Assembly: GCA_964433755.1 (NCBI GenBank)
Contig: CAYSSR010000001.1
Location: 558,001 to 622,000 of the forward strand
Length of the DNA: 64,000 nucleotides
DNA from: JAUVXJ01 sp964433755
GTDB lineage: Bacteria; Chloroflexota; Anaerolineae; UBA7937; B3-Chlor
Reading direction: 5' to 3'
Below are positions 42,569 to 51,583 of this stretch, one piece after another (within the stretch, counting starts at the first letter, position 1; every line of letters starts with the position of its first letter). The translations under genes and the position numbers were made by a program. Below the pieces are notes generated by a model that had not been told where the DNA came from, did no database searches, and saw nothing but the letters and a program-made list of their open reading frames with translations.

Positions 42569-43063
42569 ATGGCACTCTCAGCTTTCACATCGAATAGAAT
42601 ATCAAGAACAGGTGTCATCATCTTGGACTCCCCGCTGAAGGAAGTATTCCCGCTGTTTGGACCCATCAGAGAAAGAGAATGGGCCGCTGGATGGGATCCT
42701 CAGATACTCTACTCGACCACAGATCTGATGGAAGAGCATATGGTCTTCAAAACACCATCCCACCATGGGCACGGCGAACCTGACTATATCTGGACAGTAT
42801 CGAAATGCCTGCCTGACCAAGGGCTCATCGAGTACACGGTCTTTTCCCCGGAAAGACTATGGTGGATTACTATCCAATGCTGTGAGGATACTCCGAATCA
42901 AACAACCAAGGCGGAGATCACGTACACGTACACGGGACTGACCGACAAGGGCAACGCAATCAACGAAAAGGCTCTCCAATTGACCTATGCTCACGATCTC
43001 AGAGACTGGGAAGAAGCCATCAATCATTACCTTGAGACGGGGGAAAGACGAGAACACCACTAG
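42569..43063 (+). CDS. SRPBCC/START-like lipid-binding-fold protein
   Basis: A 164-residue protein (187 if ATG 42500 is used). IILDSPLKEVFPLFGPIREREWAAGWDPQILYST is the first strand and helix of SRPBCC-fold proteins. YIWTVSKCLPDQGLIEYTVF and ITYTYTGLTDKG are further strands, with a long C-terminal helix. The fold binds hydrophobic ligands; function here is unknown. GGAGGG just before 42569 and the promoter position favour the shorter form. Confidence 0.65.
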   Translation: MALSAFTSNRISRTGVIILDSPLKEVFPLFGPIREREWAAGWDPQILYSTTDLMEEHMVFKTPSHHGHGEPDYIWTVSKCLPDQGLIEYTVFSPERLWWITIQCCEDTPNQTTKAEITYTYTGLTDKGNAINEKALQLTYAHDLRDWEEAINHYLETGERREHH

Positions 43064-43261
43064 TCACCTCTCTTGCGAACGATCTCGATACCTTGTGTTG
43101 GGCACGAGAGGAGAGGCGGAGCAAGCGAGAGCACTAGGGCGAGGGCAATCGCAAGAGGAACAGATCCAGGATTCCCTGGGCGATGTGCGTTTCATAGTGG
43201 GGCATTTCAAGGGCCGCGCTCAGTACTACACCCTTTGGAGCGAACCAGATGGCTGCGGCGG

Positions 43262-43325
43262 CACGAAAGGCCCTCCTTTTTCATGCCCCTGACTGGACTC
43301 GAGCACCCCAATGCCCTCGTGAAGA
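43262..43325. repeat. Dispersed hairpin repeat, copy 4 (decayed stem)
   Basis: Only the right arm of the hairpin survives (AAAGGCCCTCCTTTTTC). The tail CATGCCCCTGACTGGACTCG and GCACCCCAATGCCCTCGTGAAG is well kept. Copy B of the T-loop-like repeat follows about 90 bp later. Confidence 0.65.
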
Positions 43326-43412
43326 GAAGGACAAAGACAGCTCCAACACTGGCGCCAGAGAGTAGCAGCGGAGTGGAATCCGCCAGCCGCGCTACCCGCT
43401 CAGGCGAGCACT

Positions 43413-43504
43413 GTGCGCGCGTTCGAATCCCCGGGGGAGTGCTTCCCACGTATACTCTAGAGCTTGTCTTCTCGTGAACTACTTGCCCAAGCGGCTGGAC
43501 GCAC
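43413..43504. repeat. T-loop-like repeat, copy B
   Basis: GTGCGCGCGTTCGAATCCCC at the left end, then GGGGGAGTGCTTCCCACGTA and ACTACTTGCCCAAGCGGCTGG. It aligns with copy A. A partial, more diverged segment (GCTCTAATCCCCTGGGGAGTGC) occurs near 39081-39105, about 105 bp after hairpin copy 2, so the two repeat modules appear to travel together. Confidence 0.6.
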
Positions 43505-43844
43505 GCCCGCGTGGGGCGGGATTGCGGGAGTGGAACTGGTGTTGTGCCTGAGTTGACCTCGTCGGCTTTCTTGGTATTGCGGTGGCTGTTTGCTCCGCAG
43601 GCCGCATCGTGATAGAATGTATCGCTGCGGCGCTACGTCTCCAAGGGTTTCCGCGATGGGTCACTGGGGTGGCAGGAGAGAAGACGCTGCCTCGAGAGGA
43701 AGGCCCCGACGCGGTCTCTCATCGGTCGGTTCAAAGTCGCTGTTTCGCTGTCCCCGGAAACCGGCCGCACGTGTCGTGCCAACAGTAGCCAATTGCGCTG
43801 GCGGCGGATCCCCCAACGGAGGGCGCGAGACCCGGAGGATCAGT
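43505..43844. other. Gap before the surface-polysaccharide cluster
   Basis: No gene is assigned. The frame of the next gene stays open back to 43590, but that part is arginine-rich without family character, and a better start exists at GTG 43845. Confidence 0.45.
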
Positions 43845-44882
43845 GTGGAACTGTCGGAGCCACGAGCCAAGAGAGAGGAAGCTGACTGGGACGACTACGT
43901 AGGGGAGTGTCCGACCGCATCCCCGTTTCACTTGTTCCCCTGGAAGCGCGTCATGGAGCAGACATACGGCTATGCCTCTCATCACCTTGCCGCCAAGCAG
44001 GCCGGTCGCATCGAGGGCGTGTTAGCACTGTTCGAGGTCAGGAGCCGGCTGGTAGGCAACTATGTCACCACCCTGCCGGGTGGCGTCTGTACCCAAAACC
44101 CTGAGGCTGCCGAACTGCTAATCGACCGCGCCAAGGAGATCGCCGGTCAGACCCACAGCAGACACCTCGTGCTGAGAGACTCTCTTCAGAGTTGGGACTC
44201 CGAGCTGACATCTGCAGACGGATACTACACCGCGATTCGCGAGTTGTCCTCCGATGCAGAATCGGTCTGGAGTAGCCTGGACAGGGATACTCGTCGACAG
44301 GCCAGATCTGCGAAAAGGTGCAATCTGCGGTCCTCGGTGGGCGGCGTCGAGTATCTGGAGGAATTCTATGCACATTTCTCGGGCTTTGCGAGAGACATGG
44401 GGATGCCTGTCTTCAGCAGAGAGTTTCTCCGCAGAATAGCCAGGGAGCTGCCAGGCTTGCCGCTCATCTTCCTCGTGAGGCGCGAGGGTGAGACAATCGC
44501 CGCACACTGGGCGTTCGCGTTCAGAGACACGATCTTTGGGTTCTGGGGAGGCTCCTCTGCACGCCATCTGGCCCTGGGTCCCGAATACCTCACCTATTGG
44601 GAACACTTGCGATATGCGTGCCAGCATGGCTACTCCCGTGTGGACTTCGGAAGATGCCGCGAGGGTTCAGGGCACCATGCGTTCAAGGGGAGATGGGCCT
44701 CCGAGTTCGTGCCGCTGCACAGGCAGTACTATCTCATCGGTGCGACAACGTCGCCAGACATCCTGGTTCGGACAAGAACGGATCCTGCGTTTCGGCTTTT
44801 CACCGGCCTTTGGAAGAGACTGCCAGTCAGGGTGTGTGTGTTCTTGGGGCCGCACGTCCGTCGCCACGTACCGTTTGTCTGA
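43845..44882 (+). CDS. FemAB-like / GNAT-fold peptidyl or acyl transferase
   Basis: A 345-residue protein of the FemAB / BioF2-like acetyltransferase group. SPFHLFPWKRVMEQTYGY is the N-terminal pattern seen in FemAB-like proteins of polysaccharide clusters. RRQARSAKRCNL (~150) and AHWAFAFRDTIFGFWGGSS, then GPEYLTYWEHLRYACQHGYSRVDFGRCREGSGHHAFKGRWA (~245-285) are the second GNAT domain with its conserved DFGR. Members attach amino acids or acyl groups to cell-wall or polysaccharide precursors. GTG 43845 follows GGAGGA. First gene of the cluster. Confidence 0.75.
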   Translation: MELSEPRAKREEADWDDYVGECPTASPFHLFPWKRVMEQTYGYASHHLAAKQAGRIEGVLALFEVRSRLVGNYVTTLPGGVCTQNPEAAELLIDRAKEIAGQTHSRHLVLRDSLQSWDSELTSADGYYTAIRELSSDAESVWSSLDRDTRRQARSAKRCNLRSSVGGVEYLEEFYAHFSGFARDMGMPVFSREFLRRIARELPGLPLIFLVRREGETIAAHWAFAFRDTIFGFWGGSSARHLALGPEYLTYWEHLRYACQHGYSRVDFGRCREGSGHHAFKGRWASEFVPLHRQYYLIGATTSPDILVRTRTDPAFRLFTGLWKRLPVRVCVFLGPHVRRHVPFV

Positions 44883-44900
44883 CGGTCGCTGGGCCGAGCA

Positions 44901-46007
44901 ATGGATACCCGCTTCGACGAGGTTTGGACGACCAGAGAGGTCGACTGTCTAGATCACAAGCAGATGTCCAAGAGCGATGAGTTGACGGCCAGCGTGATTG
45001 TGCTCGCCCACAATGACAGGGAGTATCTCGACGGATGCCTGAGCTCCCTGCTCGATCAAGACATGGGCGATCACACCTACGAGGTGATTTACGCTGACAA
45101 CGCCTCCACCGATGGTTCCGCGGACTTGGTGGAGAACCGATTCCCCTCGGTGAGTGTGCTACGCCTTGACCGCAACTATGGCTTCGCAGAAGGCAACAAC
45201 AGGGCGGCGGCCGTGGCCAGAGGGCGGTACGTCGCCTTCCAGAACGCCGATACGGTGGTGCACCGACGGTGGCTCGCAGAGATGATCGACGCGCTCGGGA
45301 GCGATCCGCAGATCAAGGGTTGCCACCCAGTGGGACTGCCCCTCAAGCGGGATGGGCACAACGAGCGCGAGAGGCTTGTAGCTCGGGGCGTCATGTGTGA
45401 GCTCACTCCATTCGGCTATGTTGGCTTCACAGAGATGGACCTGGATCGACAGCCTGTCCCGACCCTGTTCATCGCCGGAGGATCGATGCTCATTGATCGA
45501 GAGATCGAGGGTGAGTTGGGGTACTTCTTCGATCCCAGCTACTTCATCTACTGTGAGGACACAGACCTTGGGCTACGCATCAACAACCTGGGATACAAGG
45601 TGGTCTTTGTCCCTTCAGCGGTGGGCTATCACGAGCGCGAACCATCGAGGCGCTTGCGCCCCGACGGGAGGGCCCTGCGCATGGCATACCTGCTCACTCG
45701 CAACCGCTTCATCACCTTCTATAAGAACATGTACGGCCTGGAGTTCGCGTTGGAGCTGCCTCTTCTCTGTCTAGCCAGTATCGCCAAGGCAAAGACCCTC
45801 GATGTAGGGTTGGCTGCAAGGATCGCCTACTCGCTGGGCCTGGTTCCCATAATCGTATCGGCCCTGTTCATGGCGATACTACGCTTCCCCCTATATGCAG
45901 ACGACCGGCGCGTGATCCTCAGCAAGCGGCCACACGGTCGGACATGGCTACTGAGAGAGCTTTGGAGACGGCGACAGCCTCAAGATGAATCTCCGAGGCG
46001 GGACTAG
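44901..46007 (+). CDS. Family 2 glycosyltransferase
   Basis: A 368-residue GT-A transferase. SVIVLAHNDREYLDGCLSSLLDQ begins the fold, EVIYADNASTDGS and VAFQNADTVV give the nucleotide-sugar and DxD-like sites, and YFFDPSYFIYCEDTDLGLRI carries the catalytic acid (ED-D). Two hydrophobic segments near the C-terminus (~285-335) suggest membrane association. Rhamnosyl- or other sugar-transferases of this type build surface glycans. ATG 44964 (MSKSDELTASV) is an alternative start. Confidence 0.88.
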   Translation: MDTRFDEVWTTREVDCLDHKQMSKSDELTASVIVLAHNDREYLDGCLSSLLDQDMGDHTYEVIYADNASTDGSADLVENRFPSVSVLRLDRNYGFAEGNNRAAAVARGRYVAFQNADTVVHRRWLAEMIDALGSDPQIKGCHPVGLPLKRDGHNERERLVARGVMCELTPFGYVGFTEMDLDRQPVPTLFIAGGSMLIDREIEGELGYFFDPSYFIYCEDTDLGLRINNLGYKVVFVPSAVGYHEREPSRRLRPDGRALRMAYLLTRNRFITFYKNMYGLEFALELPLLCLASIAKAKTLDVGLAARIAYSLGLVPIIVSALFMAILRFPLYADDRRVILSKRPHGRTWLLRELWRRRQPQDESPRRD

Positions 46008-46040
46008 CGTCAAACGATCAGCTTGTGGAGGCCATCTGTC

Positions 46041-47285
46041 TTGTTCGCTCCGTCCGAACCCTCGCCCCAAGTGTTCAAGTGGCCACGGACCTTTCGCGCC
46101 CTGCGCCACCGCAACTTCCGACTATTCTGGTCAGGACAGACCGTATCTTCGATCGGCACGTGGATGCAGATCGTAGCTCAAGGCTGGTTGGTATATCGAC
46201 TCACGGACTCAGCACTGCTCTTGGGCCTGGTGAGCGTGGTCGGCCTTGTGCCTGTGGTCCCCATTACGCTACTGGCGGGAATTGTCAGCGACCGCTTCTC
46301 GCGTCGCCGCCTGATCATTGCCAGCGAGGTCGTGCTGATGATTGTCGCCTTCGCTCTGGCAGTCCTCACCTGGTTACAGGTAGTAGACGTATGGCACATC
46401 ATGTTCCTGACCTTCGTGCTAGGCGCTGCGGCAGCACTGGAGCAGCCAGCACGTCTCGCGTTCGTGATGGACGCTGTGGGCAGAGAGGACTTGAACAACG
46501 CTGTCGCGCTAAACTCCGCCATGTACAATAGCGCTCGTATCGTCGGGCCGGCCATCGCTGGCACCCTCGTACTGTGGATAGGGGAAGCGGGATGCTTCTT
46601 TATCAACGGCATGACCTATCTCGCCACGATAGCTGCCATGCTGGCTATCAGCCTGCCGCGACGGACTGTGTCTACCGGGGCTCTGGAGCTTCGGGGCAGC
46701 CTTGTGGAGGGACTCAGATACGTGTGGAATGCAAAGGCCATTCGGGCGCTCATGAGCATCGTGGCGGTGTCTAGCGTGCTCACTCTTCCTTACATAACTC
46801 TCATGCCCGTCTTCGCCCGCGATGTGCTGCTGGCGGGACCACAGGGGCTGGGGTTCTTGATGACTGCGGTGGGAGCTGGGGCCATCGTGGGCGCACTAGG
46901 GGTAGCCAGCATCAGAGAAGGACGTCGGGGAAGGTGGTTGGTCCTCGGAAACGCCGTGGGGCCCCTCTTCCTGGTCTTGTTCTGTTTGTCCAGATCCTTT
47001 CCCCTCAGTCTGGCCCTGGTAGCCGCAGTGGGCGCCAGCAATGCTGTGCGCCAGACGCTCGCAAACAGCTTGATCCAGGTTCTCGCCCGGGACGAGTATC
47101 ATGGTCGGGTCATGAGCATCTTCAACCTTACCTCCAATGGTGCGTCGCGCATGGGCGCGCTGGGAGTTGGTGCGCTGGCCGAGGTCACGGGTGCCCCGCT
47201 AGCCATCGGGTTGGCAGCGCTGGGCGGTGTTGCCTGGGCCGCGGTTGTGCTCTGGCGGATGCCCTACGTCCACCGCTTGGCCTGA
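46041..47285 (+). CDS. MFS transporter (EntS-like)
   Basis: A 414-residue major facilitator with about 12 membrane helices. FRALRHRNFRLFWSGQTVSSIGTWMQIVAQGWLVY is the signature N-terminus of the MFS_3/EntS group, and GIVSDRFSRRRLII is the helix 2-3 loop. It likely exports a small molecule or glycan precursor; drug efflux is also possible. TTG 46041 is proposed as start because TGGAGG lies 9 bases upstream. The stop overlaps an ATG of the next gene's frame. Confidence 0.82.
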   Translation: MFAPSEPSPQVFKWPRTFRALRHRNFRLFWSGQTVSSIGTWMQIVAQGWLVYRLTDSALLLGLVSVVGLVPVVPITLLAGIVSDRFSRRRLIIASEVVLMIVAFALAVLTWLQVVDVWHIMFLTFVLGAAAALEQPARLAFVMDAVGREDLNNAVALNSAMYNSARIVGPAIAGTLVLWIGEAGCFFINGMTYLATIAAMLAISLPRRTVSTGALELRGSLVEGLRYVWNAKAIRALMSIVAVSSVLTLPYITLMPVFARDVLLAGPQGLGFLMTAVGAGAIVGALGVASIREGRRGRWLVLGNAVGPLFLVLFCLSRSFPLSLALVAAVGASNAVRQTLANSLIQVLARDEYHGRVMSIFNLTSNGASRMGALGVGALAEVTGAPLAIGLAALGGVAWAAVVLWRMPYVHRLA

Positions 47286-47296
47286 TGAGGAGTGAG

Positions 47297-48544
47297 ATGC
47301 CTGGACAGGGTGACCGATCGTTCCAGAGGCGGCCCATGCATCACGTTCCCCCCACGGCAGTGCCCATCGAGCTCTCCGACTTGAGAAGCGGCCTGGTGTC
47401 CCTGTCCAATCCCCAAGGTGCCCTCTCTCACTTCCGCTCGCTCCTGTCCAGGCACACGGGTTGCCCTGATTGCTTTCTCGTCTCGTCTGGGCGGGCAGCT
47501 CTGACGGTCATCCTCTTGGGGCTGGGACGGCTCAGTGCTCGCACGAGGGTGATAGTCCCTGCGTACGGGTGCCCAACGGTGCCGCAAGCCGTGTTGTCCG
47601 CCGGCCTCCAACCTGTCCTGTGCGACGTGTCCCCGAAGACGTTGGATCTGGAGGTTGCCACTCTAAGACGGCTGATCGTCAAGGATGTGCTAGCCGTTGT
47701 TCAGGTCCATCTTTACGGGTTGGCTCAGGACGTGGGGCCAGTGCTGGAAATCGGGCGGGAGCACGGTGTTTTCGTGATAGAGGACGCAGCTCAGGCCTTT
47801 GGTGCAACTCTGCGTGGTAGCCAGGTGGGCACTGTCGGTGACGCTGGCCTCTACAGCCTTGGGCGGGGCAAGTGCCTGCCCACTGGCCATGGAGGGGTGA
47901 TCGTCGCTCAGGAACGGTGTGCATCGGCCATCGCTGAGACGATGAGCGAGTCCGTCCATCCACCGCGTTCAGTGGACATCGTCTCGCTGGGCATGTTCTT
48001 GGGTTACGGTCTGGCGACCCACCCCAGGGGTTGGTGGTTTGTCGCTCGGTCGCCGCTAGATCCAGCCCGAGAGGTACCTGATCTTCAGAGCTTGCGTCCG
48101 ATCCGCCTGGCTGGATTGTCGGGAGTACAGGCCGGGGTGGGATCTTCGCTTCTTGGCCGGTTGGACCGTGTCCAGGCAATCCGCCAAAAGAACGCGGGCC
48201 TGCTCAAGGCCGCACTGTCCGAATTCCGCTTCATACGCTTTCCCGAAGTGCCGGAGGACGCTGAACCGGTGTTCTTGCGTCTGCCTCTCGTGGTGGACGC
48301 AGAAGAACGCGTTGACAGGCTTGTTGGCCTCCTGAGACGACAGGGAATCGGCGTGGGTCGGCCGTACAGGATACCACTCGCCCGTCTGCTTGGCAACGCG
48401 ATTCGACAGGAGGAGCATGACTTTCCTGGGGCTTCGCTCTTGTCATCACGCCTGTTGACCTTGCCGACTAACCCCTACCTCGACGATGATGATACTGCCA
48501 GGATTGTGGGCGCGTTTCGTTCTCTGGATCACAGATATGCCTAG
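47297..48544 (+). CDS. DegT/DnrJ/EryC1-type aminotransferase
   Basis: A 415-residue PLP enzyme. CFLVSSGRAALTVILLGLG binds the cofactor phosphate, VIVPAYGCPTVPQAVLSAGLQPVLCD is the substrate region, VFVIEDAAQAFGA holds the Asp that contacts the PLP ring, and YSLGRGKCLPTGHGG carries the Schiff-base lysine. The family makes amino sugars (such as perosamine or bacillosamine) for surface glycans. ATG 47297 follows GAGGAG; ATG 47285, overlapping the MFS stop, is an alternative. It fits with the acyltransferase that follows: amino sugar formation, then N-acylation. Confidence 0.88.
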   Translation: MPGQGDRSFQRRPMHHVPPTAVPIELSDLRSGLVSLSNPQGALSHFRSLLSRHTGCPDCFLVSSGRAALTVILLGLGRLSARTRVIVPAYGCPTVPQAVLSAGLQPVLCDVSPKTLDLEVATLRRLIVKDVLAVVQVHLYGLAQDVGPVLEIGREHGVFVIEDAAQAFGATLRGSQVGTVGDAGLYSLGRGKCLPTGHGGVIVAQERCASAIAETMSESVHPPRSVDIVSLGMFLGYGLATHPRGWWFVARSPLDPAREVPDLQSLRPIRLAGLSGVQAGVGSSLLGRLDRVQAIRQKNAGLLKAALSEFRFIRFPEVPEDAEPVFLRLPLVVDAEERVDRLVGLLRRQGIGVGRPYRIPLARLLGNAIRQEEHDFPGASLLSSRLLTLPTNPYLDDDDTARIVGAFRSLDHRYA

Positions 48545-48567
48545 GGTAGGAGAAGGAGACGACGACG

Positions 48568-49170
48568 GTGGCAGTATCACCGCCTGACAAGGACATGTTG
48601 GCCAGGATGCCCCTGTCGAGGCATGAATACGAAAGGCTGCGTCCACGCAGCAGACTAACCCTTCTGAAACAGAAGCTCCTCAACATGGTAGCCCGCGTCA
48701 CTCTCCATAGAGGCCTTAGGATCTGGCTCTACCGCCAGATGGGCGTGAACATAGGGCAGGATTGCGTCGTGGAGATGTACTGCTATATGGACGATCAGTT
48801 TCCAGAGTTGATCTTTCTTGAAGACCATAGCGGACCCTCTCGGCACGTCATCATCATCTGTCACGATGATGTGCGGGCCAAGAGCGACTTCGGCGGCACC
48901 GGCAAACAAGGCTTTGACACAAGGCACGGATTCGTGGCTCCGGTACGGCTGATGAGGTACTCTGGCATTGGCACGGCGAGCATCCTGCTACCAGGGGTTA
49001 CAATACATGAAGGAGCCGTAGTGGGCGCAGGATCCGTGGTGACCAGGGACGTGCCGCCGTACACGCTTGTCGGTGGTGTTCCGGCAAAGACGATCAAGCG
49101 CTTGAGGTCGACCAACGATGCAGAGGCAGTAGCGAATCCCGGTCCGGGCCCTATGCCAGACCCAGAATGA
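48568..49170 (+). CDS. Left-handed beta-helix (hexapeptide) acyltransferase
   Basis: A 200-residue LbH transferase. The repeats are visible in MGVNIGQDCVVEMYCYM and in SGIGTASILLPGVTIHEGAVVGAGSVVTRDVPPYTLVGGVPAKTIKRL, the usual ending. The catalytic His is probably in HVIIICHDD or DTRHG. It likely acetylates a sugar, perhaps the amino sugar made by the gene before. GTG 48568 with GGAGAAGGAG upstream. Confidence 0.85.
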   Translation: MAVSPPDKDMLARMPLSRHEYERLRPRSRLTLLKQKLLNMVARVTLHRGLRIWLYRQMGVNIGQDCVVEMYCYMDDQFPELIFLEDHSGPSRHVIIICHDDVRAKSDFGGTGKQGFDTRHGFVAPVRLMRYSGIGTASILLPGVTIHEGAVVGAGSVVTRDVPPYTLVGGVPAKTIKRLRSTNDAEAVANPGPGPMPDPE

Positions 49171-49339
49171 CGCCAAGCCGTGAGCGCACGGGCGCAAGTG
49201 ACGTGACACACCCGTTGAACTGGCCGGGGAGATGGTGGGCCGAGGGAGAGCGCACTCACAGCTCCGGTGGAGTCCAGGCAGGAGCGGCGGCAATGACTCT
49301 GAACGATGGCTCGCGTGAATGGAAGACGAGGTGGTCGCA

Positions 49340-49718
49340 CGTCGAGCGGCATCGCTGCCGGTAGTGACTGCCTTCGTTTGGTTCTCAACCGTGCCGGAGA
49401 TGCCCGGTGTGGATGCGTGCCGACAGCCCAGCCCAGGTGAGCCTCCGGTACGGAACTGACGCAGATCCCGTCAGTTGCACGGAGAGCTCACAAGCTGCTG
49501 CCGCGGAGTCGAGGGAATACACCACCAACATCACCCTTTGGGAACCGGGTCCTCTGACGGTCTGCTACGTTGATGCTCTGGTGAAGGATGTACCCCAGTG
49601 TGCTGCACCCTGTCCCCGCTTCAAGCCTCTTGCCCTAAATGGAGAGGTGACTCGGTTCACGCACACGATGTGCGCACACATTGCCCATCTGTCGCTCGTC
49701 GCCACTGGCATCTGAGGC
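49340..49718 (+). pseudogene. Degraded PhoD-like N-terminal domain
   Basis: VWMRADSPAQVSLRYGTDADP, then EYTTNITLWEPGPLTVCYVDALV, is the pattern of the N-terminal Ig-like domain of PhoD/purple-acid phosphatases (W-R, YGTD, T-V-L-GL-P). Just before it, NRAGDAR in another frame gives the expected G-D strand, so a one-base frameshift separates them. No metallophosphatase domain follows. The remaining ~600 bp of this gap (49171-49993) shows no gene. Confidence 0.4.
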
Positions 49719-49993
49719 GGGGGCGAACGATCCCGGTCAGCCAGTGCTCACGGCGTACGTTGGGAAGGTCGGTCTTGGGCTAGAGTGCCGTGGGCTGTGC
49801 GCAGGGGGAGCGAAGTGCGTCCCAGGATTTGCCTCCAGGGGCGTTCTCCAGGCTCAAGCCACTTGACATCTAGCTGGCGACAGGCTACGATTGCGGCACT
49901 GCGTGAAAGTCCGCACTGCGAGACGCACCTGCCCATGCCCCGTCTCTGCACACGTCTGGGAGCTGGCCAAGCGAAAGAGAAACCAGGACTGGG

Positions 49994-51568
49994 GTGAGAA
50001 ATCCACTCAGATCGGCGGTACTCGTGATGAGCCTGTCGGGCATCCTTCTGGGTTCACCGGATGCGGGCGCCCAGGTGGACGAGCCTTTGGTGGTCAATCT
50101 GGCCGACGCGGACCTCACGTTCCTAGGCGAAGAGGCCCGGGACTGGGCGGGGTACTCAGTGTCACCAGCTGGCGATGTCAACCAGGATGGTTTCGATGAC
50201 TTCCTGGTGGGGGCGCCCAGGGTCAAGATCGAGCGCTCTCCTGGCGTCTCCGTCTGCGTTGGCGCGGCCTACCTTGTCCTCGGGCGCTCGTCGGAGGAGT
50301 GGCCAGGGACGCACATAGACCTCTCTCAGGCGGACGCACAGTTTGTGGGCGAGCTGAGTGATGGTATGACTGGCAGGCAGAACTACGCGGCCGGGGACGT
50401 GAACGACGACGGTTTTGGTGACTTCCTGATCAGCGGGTGGTTGGACGAATCGACCGTGCCACGGCAGGGCAGGACGTATCTCTACCTCGGCAGATCGAAC
50501 GTCGACTGGGGCCTGGGATATCCGGCACAACAAGCCGACGCGAGCTTTCTGGGGGAGAACGAGGCGGACAGCGCGGGCTACTACCTATCTACCGCTGGCG
50601 ACGTCAACGGCGATGGCTATGATGACTTCCTGATCACGAGCCCACGCTACGACGTATCCAACACCGACGTCGCCACAGACACAGGGAAAGTGTACTTGAT
50701 TCTGGGAAGGCAGGCCGCCGATTGGGGACAGGACTACTCATTGGCCGTTGCGGATGCCTCTTTCATAGGAGAAGCAGGGGATGATCGAGCTGGTCGCTCG
50801 GCGGCAGGCGTGGGTGACGTCGACGGCGACGGCTACGATGATTTTCTCATCGGCGCAATCTACAACGATGACGGGGGCACAAACGCTGGTCAGTGCTACC
50901 TGATTCTGGGCGACGAGGCGGCTGATTGGGGCACAGACTACCCTCTGGCCGACGCAGATGCCTCTTTCATCGGCGAGGCAGCGGGAGACGAAGCAGGGCG
51001 GCGCGTGGCGGGGGCGGGTGACGTCAATGGCGATGGCTATGACGACTTCTTGATCGGGGCCTCGCGATACGATTATGCTGCTCCAGATGTTGGCAAGGCA
51101 TATCTGATCCTGGGAAAGCCTGCCGCAAACTGGGGGATGGACTTCCCTCTAGCTCAGGCGAGCGCAGGTTTCATAGGAGAAAGTGCGTACGATCAGGCCG
51201 GGCGGCGGGTCAGCGGGGCGGGCGATGTCAACGGCGATGGCTTCGACGACTTCCTGATAGGGGCGCCGCACAACAACAGAGGCGGTCAGGGCGCAGGTGC
51301 AGCATACCTGATGTACGGGCGGCCAGACGCAGCCGCCTGGACCAGCGGCTTTTCTCTCCGGCACGCCGATATCATCTACGTGGGCGAGGCAGAACTCGAT
51401 GTGGCGGGATACGATGTTGCACCGGCAGGGGACGTGGACGGCAACGGTTGCGACGATATCCTCATAGGCGCCTATGGCAGCAGGGCGGAAACCGAGTCAC
51501 CGGGCAAAGCCCACGTGATTCTGATGCGGTACGAGAGATTCTTCGTGCCGCTGGTGGTGTCACCCTAG
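49994..51568 (+). CDS. Secreted seven-blade FG-GAP beta-propeller protein
   Basis: A 524-residue exoprotein with an N-terminal signal (RSAVLVMSLSGILLGSPDAGA). Seven FG-GAP repeats are present, each with the calcium loop DxNxDGxxD: GDVNQDGFDDFLVG, GDVNDDGFGDFLIS, GDVNGDGYDDFLIT, GDVDGDGYDDFLIG, GDVNGDGYDDFLIG, GDVNGDGFDDFLIG, GDVDGNGCDDILIG. Seven is the full set for one integrin-like propeller. Blades are joined by ADASFIGE-type strands. It ends RYERFFVPLVVSP, like the hydrophobic LPLV tails of Chloroflexota surface proteins. Probable role: adhesion or matrix binding. It starts at GTG 49994. Confidence 0.88.
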   Translation: MRNPLRSAVLVMSLSGILLGSPDAGAQVDEPLVVNLADADLTFLGEEARDWAGYSVSPAGDVNQDGFDDFLVGAPRVKIERSPGVSVCVGAAYLVLGRSSEEWPGTHIDLSQADAQFVGELSDGMTGRQNYAAGDVNDDGFGDFLISGWLDESTVPRQGRTYLYLGRSNVDWGLGYPAQQADASFLGENEADSAGYYLSTAGDVNGDGYDDFLITSPRYDVSNTDVATDTGKVYLILGRQAADWGQDYSLAVADASFIGEAGDDRAGRSAAGVGDVDGDGYDDFLIGAIYNDDGGTNAGQCYLILGDEAADWGTDYPLADADASFIGEAAGDEAGRRVAGAGDVNGDGYDDFLIGASRYDYAAPDVGKAYLILGKPAANWGMDFPLAQASAGFIGESAYDQAGRRVSGAGDVNGDGFDDFLIGAPHNNRGGQGAGAAYLMYGRPDAAAWTSGFSLRHADIIYVGEAELDVAGYDVAPAGDVDGNGCDDILIGAYGSRAETESPGKAHVILMRYERFFVPLVVSP

Positions 51569-51583
51569 AGGTGAGAGAACCCT

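Noticed and set aside
46934..47296. Upstream extension of the DegT aminotransferase
   Set aside because: It overlaps the end of the MFS gene and has no aminotransferase character; ATG 47297 has a ribosome binding site.
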